64,000 bases of DNA from UBA10364 sp905182675 (lineage in GTDB: Bacteria; Bacteroidota; Bacteroidia; Flavobacteriales; Schleiferiaceae), in NCBI GenBank assembly GCA_963933975.1, contig CAWVWE010000003.1, forward strand, positions 1-64,000, written 5' to 3'. The notes beneath the pieces were generated by a model, which worked only from the letters and a program-made list of their open reading frames with translations, did no database searches and was not told the DNA's origin. Below are positions 51,472 to 60,791 of this stretch, one piece after another. Position 1 is the stretch's first letter, and the number at the start of each line of letters is the position of its first letter. The translations under genes and the position numbers were made by a program.

Positions 51472-54369
51472 TTAGCGCAACGCAGCATATATAAACTCCT
51501 GAATATTTGTCCGGACGTCCAACTTACTCAGTTTCCAGTTCTCCATGTCAGGAAAGGTCCTGTTACTCAAAAAGATATATAGCAAATCTTCTTTTGGATC
51601 CATCCAAACCATCGTACCTGTAAACCCAGTATGTCCAAAACTGTTTTCGGAAGCACAATCACAACTTGGACCTGGTGTACCTAGTTCTTGTGGACGATCA
51701 AAACCCAGACCACGTCTGTTTTTATATTCACAGAACGCACAAGAGCTAAATTTATCGATGGTACTAGGCTGAAAAAACTGAATACCTCCGTAACTACCTC
51801 CGTTCAAATACATTTGCATCATTTTACCTAGATCATTCGAATTGGCAAATAAACCAGCATGACCAGCAATACCACCTAACATAGCTGCTCCCATGTCATG
51901 TACGGTACCGTGAACCGTAGAATTCCTCCAATATGCATCCTGTTCGGAAGGCACTATGTCGTCTAATAAAAAACCATTTTTTAATGGCATATAAGTAAGT
52001 CTTGGGGCACCCAAAGGGGTGTAAATCGTGTTCGTAACCCATTGGTCTAATGGCTCATTAAAACGTTCCTCCAACATCTCTTGAAACAGGTAATAGCCCA
52101 GGTCTGAATATCTATAATCAGATCCTGATAGCTCGCTCTTAGCAAGCATAGAGAACATAGTATCACGGACCTCTTTTCGAATCGACATTTTTGGTCTAAT
52201 ACGAAAATAGGCCTCCTCATCCTGATCTGAATACCAATAGGCCTTAGAACTATCCGTTTTTATAGTTTTTATATAAAAAGGGATCCAAGCTTGTAAGCCA
52301 CTTTGATGTGCCAAAACATCCTCTATCACTAAGTTTTCCTTATCAGATCCTGCAAGTCTATTGGTATGGTTACCTAAGGTTGTTTTTAACAGTAAGGGCT
52401 GCCTCTCGTACCAATGCATCATTCCAGGTAGTGTTGCTGTAATTTTTGTGATTGAGGCCAAGTCGTACAGGTCCTTCCATCCAACTTCCTTAACACCATA
52501 GGTATGGGTACCAAACGATTTCTGATATATTACATTTCCCCGTCTTGCCACAAGAATTTGTCCGCCGGGAGTAGCGCCTGCGTTAATAGCATGTATCATC
52601 GTGCTGTCTATTTTCTGTAGCGGGCCCTCGCTCAGGCCCACTTCAAAGGGGCGCCCGTATTTTAAACGTTCTATGCTTTGCGTCAAACGAGATTTTCCAG
52701 CCTCCCCCCATGACCCAAGGTCAACAGGCAGTGCGCCTAGCAGAGCTCGTGCCCCAAAAAGAAACTGGGGTGCTAGAAGCTGGGCAACATCATTGTTTTC
52801 ATACATGGAGATCACTTGCTGCTTACCTTTTAGCGATGGATAAGTTAAAATACCATAAGGATTAGCAAAATGAACCACATACAGCGACTTTCCAAGAGAG
52901 GATAACTCGGAAATCAACTTAACCTCTGAAGCATTAAGTTTATAACGCTTCCAAGGGTTCTTTGTATTTTGATGAAATGACACTATGATTACATCTGAAG
53001 CCATGGCAACGTCCATAGAAAATGAACTTCCCTCAAAATGCGACATCTCTTTATACCGGTCCAAATAAGCCTCAAATGTTGAAATCTCCGTAAGATCACC
53101 AAGGCTAATGTGAATGAATTTTTGGTCTAATGATTTAATGGGCAGCTCTGCTGTCCCTTCTGGCAGGGCAGTTGCTGCAGCGGCTATTATCTTGAAACTA
53201 ACTTGTTCGTTCAGAGATCTACGACCTTGATTAAACGATGTGAGTGTGGTCTCTAAACTAAAGTTTCTCGACAACATCCAATCTTCATAGGACCGCGTAG
53301 TCGCTTTTGCGATCAATATTTTTTTTACCCGGCGATCCAATTCTTCTATGGATAATTCTCCTGAAGTAAATGAGTCTATCAAACTTTTGGAGGCCGCTGG
53401 AACATTCATTGGAAATAATAAAATATCGTTACCCGCCTTAAAGGCTTCTACTTCTAATTTACCTGGTGAAGCATAGTCGCTTACACCCTTCATATTCAAT
53501 GCATCAGTGATTATTAAACCCTTAAAATTCCACTGATTTTTCAATACTTCGGTAATCACCTTTTTAGATAGACTGGTAGGTTTACCGGTGGGCTCTAAAG
53601 AAGGGATATTTAAATGAGCGATCATCATTGAACCTACCCCATGATCCACTGCTGATTTAAAGGGTACCCATTCCAAATGTTTTAGTTCCGCAAGAGATCT
53701 GTCCACTTTTGGTAGCGTTTTATGGCTGTCTTGATGCGTATCGCCATGGCCTGGGAAATGTTTACCACAAGCTAAAACGCCATTTTCCTGTAAACCTTGA
53801 ATTTGAGCAATACCGTGTGCTGACACTCCTTGAACTGTTGACCCAAAAGAACGAGCTCCGATGATAGGATTGTTAGGATTGGTATTAACGTCTAATACCG
53901 GAGAAAAACTGACATGAACACCCACACTATGGCATTCAAATGCCAATGCCTTTCCTAAATCCTTAGTGAGGGCTACGTTATTCGCCGCCCCCACGGTAAG
54001 GGACGTCGGAAATTTATAGGTACTGTCTAACCTCATGGCCTGTCCCCATTCCGCATCTTGTCCTACAAGCAATGGTAATGACGATGCATTATGAAGGCGC
54101 TGAATAAAATGAAGCTGTCTTTTTGGACCACCTTGCATCATGATAACGCCCCCAATATGGTAATTACGTGTTAATGACTCCACTTCACGTTGATGCTCCA
54201 CCCCAAGGTTGCTGTAAGCTGCTACCATGAATAATTGACCGACTTTCTGCTGAAGTGTCATTTGAGACAATACGGAGTCCACATCAAAAGACTGTTTATC
54301 AATGAGTTGACCAAAACAAACCAACGGAAAAACAAGAACTGTTAAAACGACTCGGATCCTATACATCAT
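51472..54369 (-). CDS. GH3 beta-N-acetylglucosaminidase fused to a serine hydrolase (beta-lactamase fold)
   Basis: A 965-residue exported protein with a signal peptide (MMYRIRVVLTVLVFPL, cleavage near CFGQ, residues 18-21). Residues about 30-380 are a GH3 NagZ-type domain: KHFPGHGDT at 203-211, Asp214-His216 dyad region, and nucleophile Asp289 in ITDALNMKG. Residues about 390-570 link to a class C beta-lactamase-like domain with SITK (Ser639, Lys642), YSD at 754-756, and HAG at 837-839. Periplasmic GlcNAc-MurNAc cleavage together with an esterase or peptidase suits murein recycling, alongside mpl at the other end. Fusions of this type occur in Bacteroidota. Confidence 0.88.
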   Translation of the reverse strand: MMYRIRVVLTVLVFPLVCFGQLIDKQSFDVDSVLSQMTLQQKVGQLFMVAAYSNLGVEHQREVESLTRNYHIGGVIMMQGGPKRQLHFIQRLHNASSLPLLVGQDAEWGQAMRLDSTYKFPTSLTVGAANNVALTKDLGKALAFECHSVGVHVSFSPVLDVNTNPNNPIIGARSFGSTVQGVSAHGIAQIQGLQENGVLACGKHFPGHGDTHQDSHKTLPKVDRSLAELKHLEWVPFKSAVDHGVGSMMIAHLNIPSLEPTGKPTSLSKKVITEVLKNQWNFKGLIITDALNMKGVSDYASPGKLEVEAFKAGNDILLFPMNVPAASKSLIDSFTSGELSIEELDRRVKKILIAKATTRSYEDWMLSRNFSLETTLTSFNQGRRSLNEQVSFKIIAAAATALPEGTAELPIKSLDQKFIHISLGDLTEISTFEAYLDRYKEMSHFEGSSFSMDVAMASDVIIVSFHQNTKNPWKRYKLNASEVKLISELSSLGKSLYVVHFANPYGILTYPSLKGKQQVISMYENNDVAQLLAPQFLFGARALLGALPVDLGSWGEAGKSRLTQSIERLKYGRPFEVGLSEGPLQKIDSTMIHAINAGATPGGQILVARRGNVIYQKSFGTHTYGVKEVGWKDLYDLASITKITATLPGMMHWYERQPLLLKTTLGNHTNRLAGSDKENLVIEDVLAHQSGLQAWIPFYIKTIKTDSSKAYWYSDQDEEAYFRIRPKMSIRKEVRDTMFSMLAKSELSGSDYRYSDLGYYLFQEMLEERFNEPLDQWVTNTIYTPLGAPRLTYMPLKNGFLLDDIVPSEQDAYWRNSTVHGTVHDMGAAMLGGIAGHAGLFANSNDLGKMMQMYLNGGSYGGIQFFQPSTIDKFSSCAFCEYKNRRGLGFDRPQELGTPGPSCDCASENSFGHTGFTGTMVWMDPKEDLLYIFLSNRTFPDMENWKLSKLDVRTNIQEFIYAALR

Positions 54370-54395
54370 GGGGCTGAAAAGTGACTGTGGGTTCT

Positions 54396-54403
54396 TATCT
54401 TTG
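54396..54403 (+). promoter_or_regulatory. -7 promoter element of the small gene and mutL
   Basis: TATCTTTG matches TAnnTTTG, 21 nt before the ATG at 54425. A CTG lies at 19 bp upstream in place of TTG. Confidence 0.35.
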
Positions 54404-54424
54404 AAAAGGAGAAGTTAAGATAAT

Positions 54425-54700
54425 ATGGGATTTTTTGTATCGAATAAGCCACGTGGTTTTCAACATAAACCACGCTTTCATGATGAACGTAAAGAACGTC
54501 TCAGAATATTGGAGCGTCCTGAAGGCATTGGTGAAATTCCATTTGATGATAAAGAGAAGTACCGTGAGCGTTTGAGAGAGAATTGGGAACTCAGAAGAAC
54601 TCAAAGTTCCGGCAAAAGTGACGGCTACGCTAAACGGTTACTTTACAGCTTACTATTCCTAATTGCATTAGTGCTCATCGCTGCCAAATATTTTTTATGA
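54425..54700 (+). CDS. 91-residue membrane-anchored small protein
   Basis: A basic, charged N-terminal half (FQHKPRFHDERKERLR, with many Arg/Glu) and one C-terminal hydrophobic helix (about 70-90). This matches a small Bacteroidota family that automatic annotation sometimes labels riboflavin synthase subunit beta without support. It overlaps mutL by 4 bp (ATGA), so they are coupled. Likely a tail-anchored protein at the inner membrane. Confidence 0.75.
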   Translation: MGFFVSNKPRGFQHKPRFHDERKERLRILERPEGIGEIPFDDKEKYRERLRENWELRRTQSSGKSDGYAKRLLYSLLFLIALVLIAAKYFL

Positions 54701-56535
54701 CGCCTCTAATCGCTATTCTTCCTGATCAAGTAGCCAATCAAATAGCTGCTGGTGAAGTCGTACAACGACCTGCTTCTATAGTAAAAGAGTTGCTTGAAAA
54801 CAGTATTGATGCTGCTGCCACTAAAATCACTATCCATCTTTCTGGCGCTGGAAAAACAGGTATCATAGTCACTGACAATGGCTCTGGAATGAACGAGAAA
54901 GATGCCGAGTTATGTTTCAGACGACATGCGACCTCGAAAATAAAAACTGCAGAAGATCTTTTTGCGCTAACGACAAGAGGGTTTCGTGGAGAGGCGATGG
55001 CGTCAATCGCTGCAGTATCTCATGTCATCTTACGTACGAATAACGAAGAAACATCCTTAGGGACCCAACTAAACTTGGAAGATGGCAAAGTGATATCTAA
55101 AGCTGCGTTTCCTGGGCCTAAAGGCAGTATAGTGGAGGTCAAAAACTTATTTTACAATGTTCCTGCGAGAAGGAAGTTTCTGAAAAATGACCGGATTGAA
55201 CTTAAACATTGCATCGACGAATTTCACCGAGTTGCTCTGTTACATGCTCATATAGAATGGGTATTAAAGAGCGATGATAAGCTGCTTTTTCACCTTCAAG
55301 CAGAACCATTGCGAAGAAGAATTAGTGCGATTTTCGGTCGCAAGTTTGATGAACGATTGGTTCCTATTCAAGAAACTACTGAGGTGGTGTCTGTGGGTGG
55401 TTTTATCTTAAAACCTGAATATGCCAAGAAGAAACGAGGCGAACAGTTTTTATTTGTGAATGGACGCTATATAAAATCGCCTTTTTTACATAACGCTATT
55501 CGTGAAGCATTTGAGGAAGTACTTAGTGGAGATCATCACCCAGGATATTTTCTGTATTTAAATGTTGACCCAGCAAGTTTAGATGTGAATATTCATCCAA
55601 CAAAAACAGAAGTCAAATTCGAGGATGAAAGATCCATATATGCTGTGTTAAGAAGTGCTGGCAGGCATGCAATAGGACAATTTAATGTAGGGCCAGCGAT
55701 TGATTTTAATGCTGAAGCAAGTTTTCAAGTACCTCCGCTACCGAACGGACATTTCCCGAAAGTGCCTCAGATCAGCGTAAATCCTAATTTCAACCCCTTC
55801 GAAAGCCATTCAGAAGATAGACCACGTTTGAGAACTCCTGACCAGCAATATGAGAGAATGCAATCAGAGAGAAACCTTAACACAAATCAAGAGTTAGAGT
55901 CTATTGAGCTGAAAGAGGACCTCTCTTCGTTTTGGGACGATCGCAACGAGGTAGCAGAGAGCCGTAACCCAGCATTTAACGGACTTAAAATGCTTCCATG
56001 GGGCAAATATGCGGTGACGATTTTAGGAGATAAGCTGCTTTTAATCGATCTAGTAGCTGCTCGATTCAGAATTCTATTCGATCAAATATGGCTAAAGCTT
56101 CAGCATACCACCTTAGCCTCGCAACAAATTCTCTTCCCTATTGAGATGAATTTAGATATTTCCGAGTTTGAATTGCTTCAGCTGCACGCAGCTCACTTTG
56201 CGGTGGTAGGATTTGATTGGAGCAATACAGAAAACTCAACATCAATCCAACTCACGGGAATTCCGATGATTCTTTCCATGGAACAGGCCGTGCCAGCCAT
56301 GGAAAAATTATTAGAAAATATGAGTGAACTAGAGGATCTTGCAGAAACCGAATTAATCAGAAATTTAGCCACGTCATTATCTAAGCAGGCAGCTGGATCT
56401 AAAGTTCCGAACAGCCCTGAAGAATTAAATGCTATCAGAGAACAACTCCTTAGCAGTAGTAATCCGCAATATTCACCGAGCGGTAAAAAAATTATCTCTG
56501 AACTCTCTCAGGAAGATTTAGTTAAACTATTATGA
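54697..56535 (+). CDS. mutL: DNA mismatch repair protein MutL, endonuclease motifs degenerate
   Basis: A 612-residue GHKL-ATPase. ATPase motifs are clear: ELLENSIDAAA, DNGSGM, and RHATSKI with RGFRGEAM. The dimerisation part begins near 430. In endonuclease-active MutL this part has DQHAxxExxxxE and CPHGRP motifs; here the matching stretches read IDLVAARFRILFD (near residue 451) and NPQYSPSGKK (589-598), so key acidic, His and Cys ligands are gone. I infer a non-cutting MutL, like that of E. coli, although no MutH is seen in the window. The gene overlaps both neighbours by 4 bp. Confidence 0.93.
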   Translation: MTPLIAILPDQVANQIAAGEVVQRPASIVKELLENSIDAAATKITIHLSGAGKTGIIVTDNGSGMNEKDAELCFRRHATSKIKTAEDLFALTTRGFRGEAMASIAAVSHVILRTNNEETSLGTQLNLEDGKVISKAAFPGPKGSIVEVKNLFYNVPARRKFLKNDRIELKHCIDEFHRVALLHAHIEWVLKSDDKLLFHLQAEPLRRRISAIFGRKFDERLVPIQETTEVVSVGGFILKPEYAKKKRGEQFLFVNGRYIKSPFLHNAIREAFEEVLSGDHHPGYFLYLNVDPASLDVNIHPTKTEVKFEDERSIYAVLRSAGRHAIGQFNVGPAIDFNAEASFQVPPLPNGHFPKVPQISVNPNFNPFESHSEDRPRLRTPDQQYERMQSERNLNTNQELESIELKEDLSSFWDDRNEVAESRNPAFNGLKMLPWGKYAVTILGDKLLLIDLVAARFRILFDQIWLKLQHTTLASQQILFPIEMNLDISEFELLQLHAAHFAVVGFDWSNTENSTSIQLTGIPMILSMEQAVPAMEKLLENMSELEDLAETELIRNLATSLSKQAAGSKVPNSPEELNAIREQLLSSSNPQYSPSGKKIISELSQEDLVKLL

Positions 56536-57263
56536 TTTCACAACAACGATTCAGTTTGATGCCCACAGTGGTGAAAAATTTACTCATTATTAATGGGTTG
56601 GTTTTCCTTGGCATGGTTAGTATACGGTCAACTTTTGGGGTAGATATAACTCAATGGATGGGACTTTATTTCCCAGCTTCAGAAAGCTTCAATCCCTTGC
56701 AGCTGATATCTCACATGTTCATGCACGGAAACTTTCGTCATATCCTATCTAATATGATCATGTTGTGGTTTTTAGGAAGTGCTATGGAAAATCATTGGGG
56801 ATCGCAAAGGTTTCTGATTTATTACATACTTACTGGATTAGGAGCGAGCGCGCTCCAAATCGGAGTAAATGGCTATGAGTACTATACCATTTTAACTCAA
56901 GTAAGCGCAGACAATGCCCAACTGGTACTTTCCGAAGGAGCAGACCTAATCCAACGAAACTATAATTACTCTAACCCAAGTATGGGCGCTTTAAACAGGT
57001 TACTCAATACCCCAATGGTTGGAGCATCTGGTGCTGTTTTTGGCGTATTACTGGCATTTGGCATGACCTTCCCTAACCAGGTTATTTACCTTAACTTCTT
57101 CTTCCCTATCAAAGCTAAATATTTCGTGATCGGTTACGGATTATTTGAATTATACAATGGATTTAGTGTAAGTAACAGCGGTGTCGCTCACTTTGCGCAT
57201 CTTGGAGGTATGTTGTTTGGCTATATTCTGATTCGACGCTGGAAGAAAAGTAGGTATTTATAA
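56532..57263 (+). CDS. rhomboid-family intramembrane serine protease (1)
   Basis: A 243-residue protein with six helices. Catalytic Ser166 in VGASGAVFG and His223 in HFAHLGG, and the HxxxN-type segment HGNFRHILSNM near 65-75. The loop between helices 2 and 4 carries an insert of about 40 residues (about 112-152). Overlaps mutL by 4 bp and precedes a second rhomboid by 18 bp. Cleaves helices inside membranes; substrates unknown. Confidence 0.87.
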   Translation: MISQQRFSLMPTVVKNLLIINGLVFLGMVSIRSTFGVDITQWMGLYFPASESFNPLQLISHMFMHGNFRHILSNMIMLWFLGSAMENHWGSQRFLIYYILTGLGASALQIGVNGYEYYTILTQVSADNAQLVLSEGADLIQRNYNYSNPSMGALNRLLNTPMVGASGAVFGVLLAFGMTFPNQVIYLNFFFPIKAKYFVIGYGLFELYNGFSVSNSGVAHFAHLGGMLFGYILIRRWKKSRYL

Positions 57264-57281
57264 CACCCATTAAAAACAACC

Positions 57282-58202
57282 ATGAGCGAGTTTTTCGATA
57301 AGGTTAAGCACGATGCGTTTAAGGGCGATTATTTGACGCGACTCTTATACCTCAATATTAGTGTGTTCTTGTTATACAGTTTAGTCAACGCTTTTACTAG
57401 TCTACTTACTGGAGATTTCGGTCTGGTTCCTAAACTAGCTGATCAAGTTCTTGCACTCCCATCTGATCCAATTAAATCCATTCTAAAGCCTTGGACTTTT
57501 TTGACTTATATGTTTACTCATTTTTCGTTTAGACATCTTTTGTTTAATATGATCATCTTGTACTTCTCTGGTAAAATGCTCATGGAATATCTTGGCGAAA
57601 AACGGATGCTCGCCCTTTATATCTATGGAGGATTAGCCGGTGGTATTCTTTACATCGTCTTATACAACCTCAGCCCCATACTCGTGTCAGGATCAATGGT
57701 AGGTGCTAGTGCAGGCGTAATAGCGATCCTCGTAGCTGGTGCGTTATATATGCCGCAATTGCCGGTGAAGCTTTGGGGTATTATTGAAATAAAATATTGG
57801 ATGCTGGCGGCAGGGTTAGTGCTTTTGGATATTCTTAGCCTAACCGGATCAAATGCAGGAGGGCACATTGCGCATCTTGGTGGTGCAGTGGTGGCGTACT
57901 TCTTTATTCAAAGTATGAGGAAAGGCAACGAATGGAATGTTTACTTATTCCAGGTAATAGATCATATTCGGAGTATGATCTATTCCTCAAGAAAGAAAAA
58001 AACAAAACGAGGCTTCAGCTTTGGTGATCGTAGCTATATCAAATATCAAGACGTTAAGAAAAAGAAGCAAAGTCCCAATGGGCAGCCTACTCCAGAAGAA
58101 TCAGTTCTTATGGATGAAATTCTCGACAAGATCAAAGACCATGGTTACGATAGTTTAACTAAGGATGAAAAAGCTTTTTTATTTAAAATCTCCAAAGATT
58201 AG
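57282..58202 (+). CDS. rhomboid-family protease (2) with cytosolic tail
   Basis: A 306-residue protein: six helices, catalytic Ser143 in VGASAGVIA and His198 in HIAHLGG. A C-terminal cytosolic part (about 215-306) ends with TKDEKAFLFKISKD; I associate this tail (DUF6576-like) with Bacteroidota rhomboids. It is the second of a pair and shares one base with the next gene's GTG start. Confidence 0.87.
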   Translation: MSEFFDKVKHDAFKGDYLTRLLYLNISVFLLYSLVNAFTSLLTGDFGLVPKLADQVLALPSDPIKSILKPWTFLTYMFTHFSFRHLLFNMIILYFSGKMLMEYLGEKRMLALYIYGGLAGGILYIVLYNLSPILVSGSMVGASAGVIAILVAGALYMPQLPVKLWGIIEIKYWMLAAGLVLLDILSLTGSNAGGHIAHLGGAVVAYFFIQSMRKGNEWNVYLFQVIDHIRSMIYSSRKKKTKRGFSFGDRSYIKYQDVKKKKQSPNGQPTPEESVLMDEILDKIKDHGYDSLTKDEKAFLFKISKD

Positions 58203-59263
58203 TGAAAAAGAGACATTTCCTATTAAGATGGGCCAATCGCGTAGTGTTTCTTATCACACTGCTTGTAGGGCTGGGCTCCTTAGTTTCTTCTAATTGGTTG
58301 CCAGGCGCCAGTCTCTTGTCCCTGATATTCCCTCTTTTGATCATACCTAACGCCATATTACTACTATTATCTTTGCGTTATATGGCTCGAAAGTCGCCCA
58401 TAACTATTATCGGAATTGGATTGACTGCAATACCTGTTTTAGCACAATTACCATTGGCTTCTGCCCCAGAAGAGGATTTAGAAGATATTAAAATAGCCAC
58501 CTATAACGTAAGAGGCTTTTATCAAGAAGCCTCAGTCTCAGAACAAATAGCCAAATGGACTTCCGAGCAGAATATTGATATTTTGTGTATGCAAGAAATC
58601 AGAAAAAGTGTAGTTTCCCCAATAGCAGAGCGTTTTCCCTTCAGGACCCATGCCCCAAAATGGAGCGGCTACAGTGTAGGGATCTATTCCACCTATGCCA
58701 TTATCAACAGTGGTTCACTCGAGTTTGATCGGGTAGAAAAGCAATCATATGCGAGGTTTAGTGCCGGATTCGCTGACATCATATTGCCCTTTGACACTGT
58801 ACGCGTATTAAATGTTCATCTCAGCTCCACCGGGGTTCAAGACGGAGACATGACTGTAGAGCCTACAAGAGAGGACTTATTGGAGGCAAGTCAATTTATG
58901 GCTAGGAAAATAGCCGATTCCGACGAAAACAGGGGCCTACAGGCTGAACACATTGTAGAGTGGGTTGAAGAAAGCCCACATCCAGTTATACTTTGCGGGG
59001 ATTTCAATGGAGTTCCAGGAGGTAATCTTTACGCGAGACTATTAGTAGAATTAAAAGATCCTTACATATTAAAAGGCTATGGCCCCATGGGAACTTTTGA
59101 ACCTTTACTGAGGCGTCATCTACCTATTAGAATTGACTGGACACTACATAGCGAAGAATTAGTCGCCACAGGCCAGTATGTGGATCATATTTACCTAAGT
59201 GATCATTTCCCTCTAGTCACCACTATTTCAGGTTTACGTCAAGTTGGACCTCTTTTAGAATAA
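58202..59263 (+). CDS. endonuclease/exonuclease/phosphatase (EEP) family protein, membrane-anchored
   Basis: A 353-residue protein: three N-terminal hydrophobic helices (about 10-80), then an EEP catalytic domain with TYNVRGF, CMQEIR, VLNVHLSSTG, GDFNGVPGG and SDHFPL, the metal and His residues in order. It starts with GTG overlapping the previous stop by one base. EEP proteins of this type are often phosphodiesterases for nucleic acids or lipids; here the domain would be in the periplasm if the helices are oriented as usual. Convergent overlap of 41 bp with the next gene. Confidence 0.82.
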   Translation: MKKRHFLLRWANRVVFLITLLVGLGSLVSSNWLPGASLLSLIFPLLIIPNAILLLLSLRYMARKSPITIIGIGLTAIPVLAQLPLASAPEEDLEDIKIATYNVRGFYQEASVSEQIAKWTSEQNIDILCMQEIRKSVVSPIAERFPFRTHAPKWSGYSVGIYSTYAIINSGSLEFDRVEKQSYARFSAGFADIILPFDTVRVLNVHLSSTGVQDGDMTVEPTREDLLEASQFMARKIADSDENRGLQAEHIVEWVEESPHPVILCGDFNGVPGGNLYARLLVELKDPYILKGYGPMGTFEPLLRRHLPIRIDWTLHSEELVATGQYVDHIYLSDHFPLVTTISGLRQVGPLLE

Positions 59264-60791
59264 GTGCATTGAGTGCGTTCGTCTTTAATCCCGACACTCG
59301 GTTTGGTAGTAATCGTAAGACTTCATCATAATACAGTGGTACGCAAGCAGCATCATTCATAAGAAGTCTATCTGCTTTTCTGGCCAGAGAAACGCGCTCC
59401 ATTTCTGAAGTGCTTTTTGACAATTCCTGATATAACGAATCAAACAATGGATTATCATAACGACTGTAATTAGGACCATTCGGCGCTTTTAAGCCAGAAA
59501 AAAAGAGCATTAAATAATTCTCAGCATCTGGATAGTCAGCAATCCATGATGCCCTGAAAAAACCAATACTACCAGCACTCTTATCACTTCGTAAAGTTGC
59601 CGATGGGACAATATTTATCTCAATATCCCAACCTACCTCACTCAAAGCTCCTTGGACAAACTCGCATAGATCTCTATAATTAGATACGGTCACAAGTGTC
59701 AGATCGGGAAGAGTATCGTACCTAGATATGATTGATTCTGCACTATCTTTTTGGTAATCAACTCCAATGTTGCTCTGATGCTCCTTGAGACCGAACGGTA
59801 TTATTCCACCCTTAGCGGGGATACCAATACCGCTTCTAAGACTTTTTATCATGACCTCTCTATCAATTGCAGCTTGAATAGCCCACCTTAAATCTTTAGG
59901 GAGTTTCATGTCAGCATTGAAGACCAAATATTCTGTATTCAGAAAAGGGCTGCGTTCGAGTCTATGGTCTTCCATGTATTTAGACTGTAACAGACCATCT
60001 CGGGTGAGTAAGTCATCTTTAAAGCTCGGGTCAATATTTGGAACGATTTCTAGATTACCGCTTAAGTACTCAAGAAAGGCACTTTGCTGATCGGGCAGAA
60101 AAGAAATGCTAACGCCATCTAGGTAAGGAAGCGTTTGTCCTAAAGAATCCAAACCCCAGTAATTATCATTGCGATGAAGTATTAGCTTCTGTCCGAGATG
60201 CCACCGATGAAATTTAAACGGTCCACTACCACCGCCATGAGTTGCTAATTCTAAGGCTTGAGTCGTATCTACAACGCTGCAGTAAGGCATGGTAAGAAGT
60301 GAGAGTAAGGAAGAATACGGTCGATCTAGTGTAATTGTAAGTGATCTATCTCCATGGGCGTCAATACGCGTGACACGCTCTAGTACCCAACTCCCCGGTG
60401 ATGCAATGTTAGGATCCTTTAATCTATTAAGAGAATAGCGAACATCATTAGCGGTCACTTTTCTACCAGAGTGAAATTCCGCCTCGCGCAATAAAAACGT
60501 GTAGGATGTACCGGTAGAGTCAATGCTCCAACTTTCGGCTAAAGCAGGGACCACTTCATTTTGCTCATTTAACATCACGAGACCCTCATAAAGCTGCTGG
60601 ACAGCCCATATTGTACTCTTATCCCTTGCAAACGCCGGATCTAAGGTGGGTATACCTGCAGGCTCATTATATCTAAAAACCATTTTATCAGATGACGAAA
60701 CATTCGTACATGCAAATAAGACGGCACTACATACTACAAAAAAGCCCCCAATTAAGGAGGCTTTCCATTCGATATAGAGTTGCCTAAGCAT
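59223..60791 (-). CDS. peptide-type ABC substrate-binding lipoprotein (SBP_bac_5)
   Basis: A 522-residue lipoprotein with lipobox VLFAC (Cys28). The body matches family 5 solute-binding proteins: YNEPAGIPTLDPAFA, then the GPFKFHRW-type cleft segment and the DYPDAENYL stretch. They deliver peptides, nickel or opines to ABC importers, but no permease or ATPase is next to it. I choose the ATG at 60791, which gives the signal peptide; earlier starts would overlap gyrB by more than the 8 bp seen here. gyrB and this gene are in the same direction, so read-through is likely. Confidence 0.82.
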   Translation of the reverse strand: MLRQLYIEWKASLIGGFFVVCSAVLFACTNVSSSDKMVFRYNEPAGIPTLDPAFARDKSTIWAVQQLYEGLVMLNEQNEVVPALAESWSIDSTGTSYTFLLREAEFHSGRKVTANDVRYSLNRLKDPNIASPGSWVLERVTRIDAHGDRSLTITLDRPYSSLLSLLTMPYCSVVDTTQALELATHGGGSGPFKFHRWHLGQKLILHRNDNYWGLDSLGQTLPYLDGVSISFLPDQQSAFLEYLSGNLEIVPNIDPSFKDDLLTRDGLLQSKYMEDHRLERSPFLNTEYLVFNADMKLPKDLRWAIQAAIDREVMIKSLRSGIGIPAKGGIIPFGLKEHQSNIGVDYQKDSAESIISRYDTLPDLTLVTVSNYRDLCEFVQGALSEVGWDIEINIVPSATLRSDKSAGSIGFFRASWIADYPDAENYLMLFFSGLKAPNGPNYSRYDNPLFDSLYQELSKSTSEMERVSLARKADRLLMNDAACVPLYYDEVLRLLPNRVSGLKTNALNALILKEVQLDVNLK

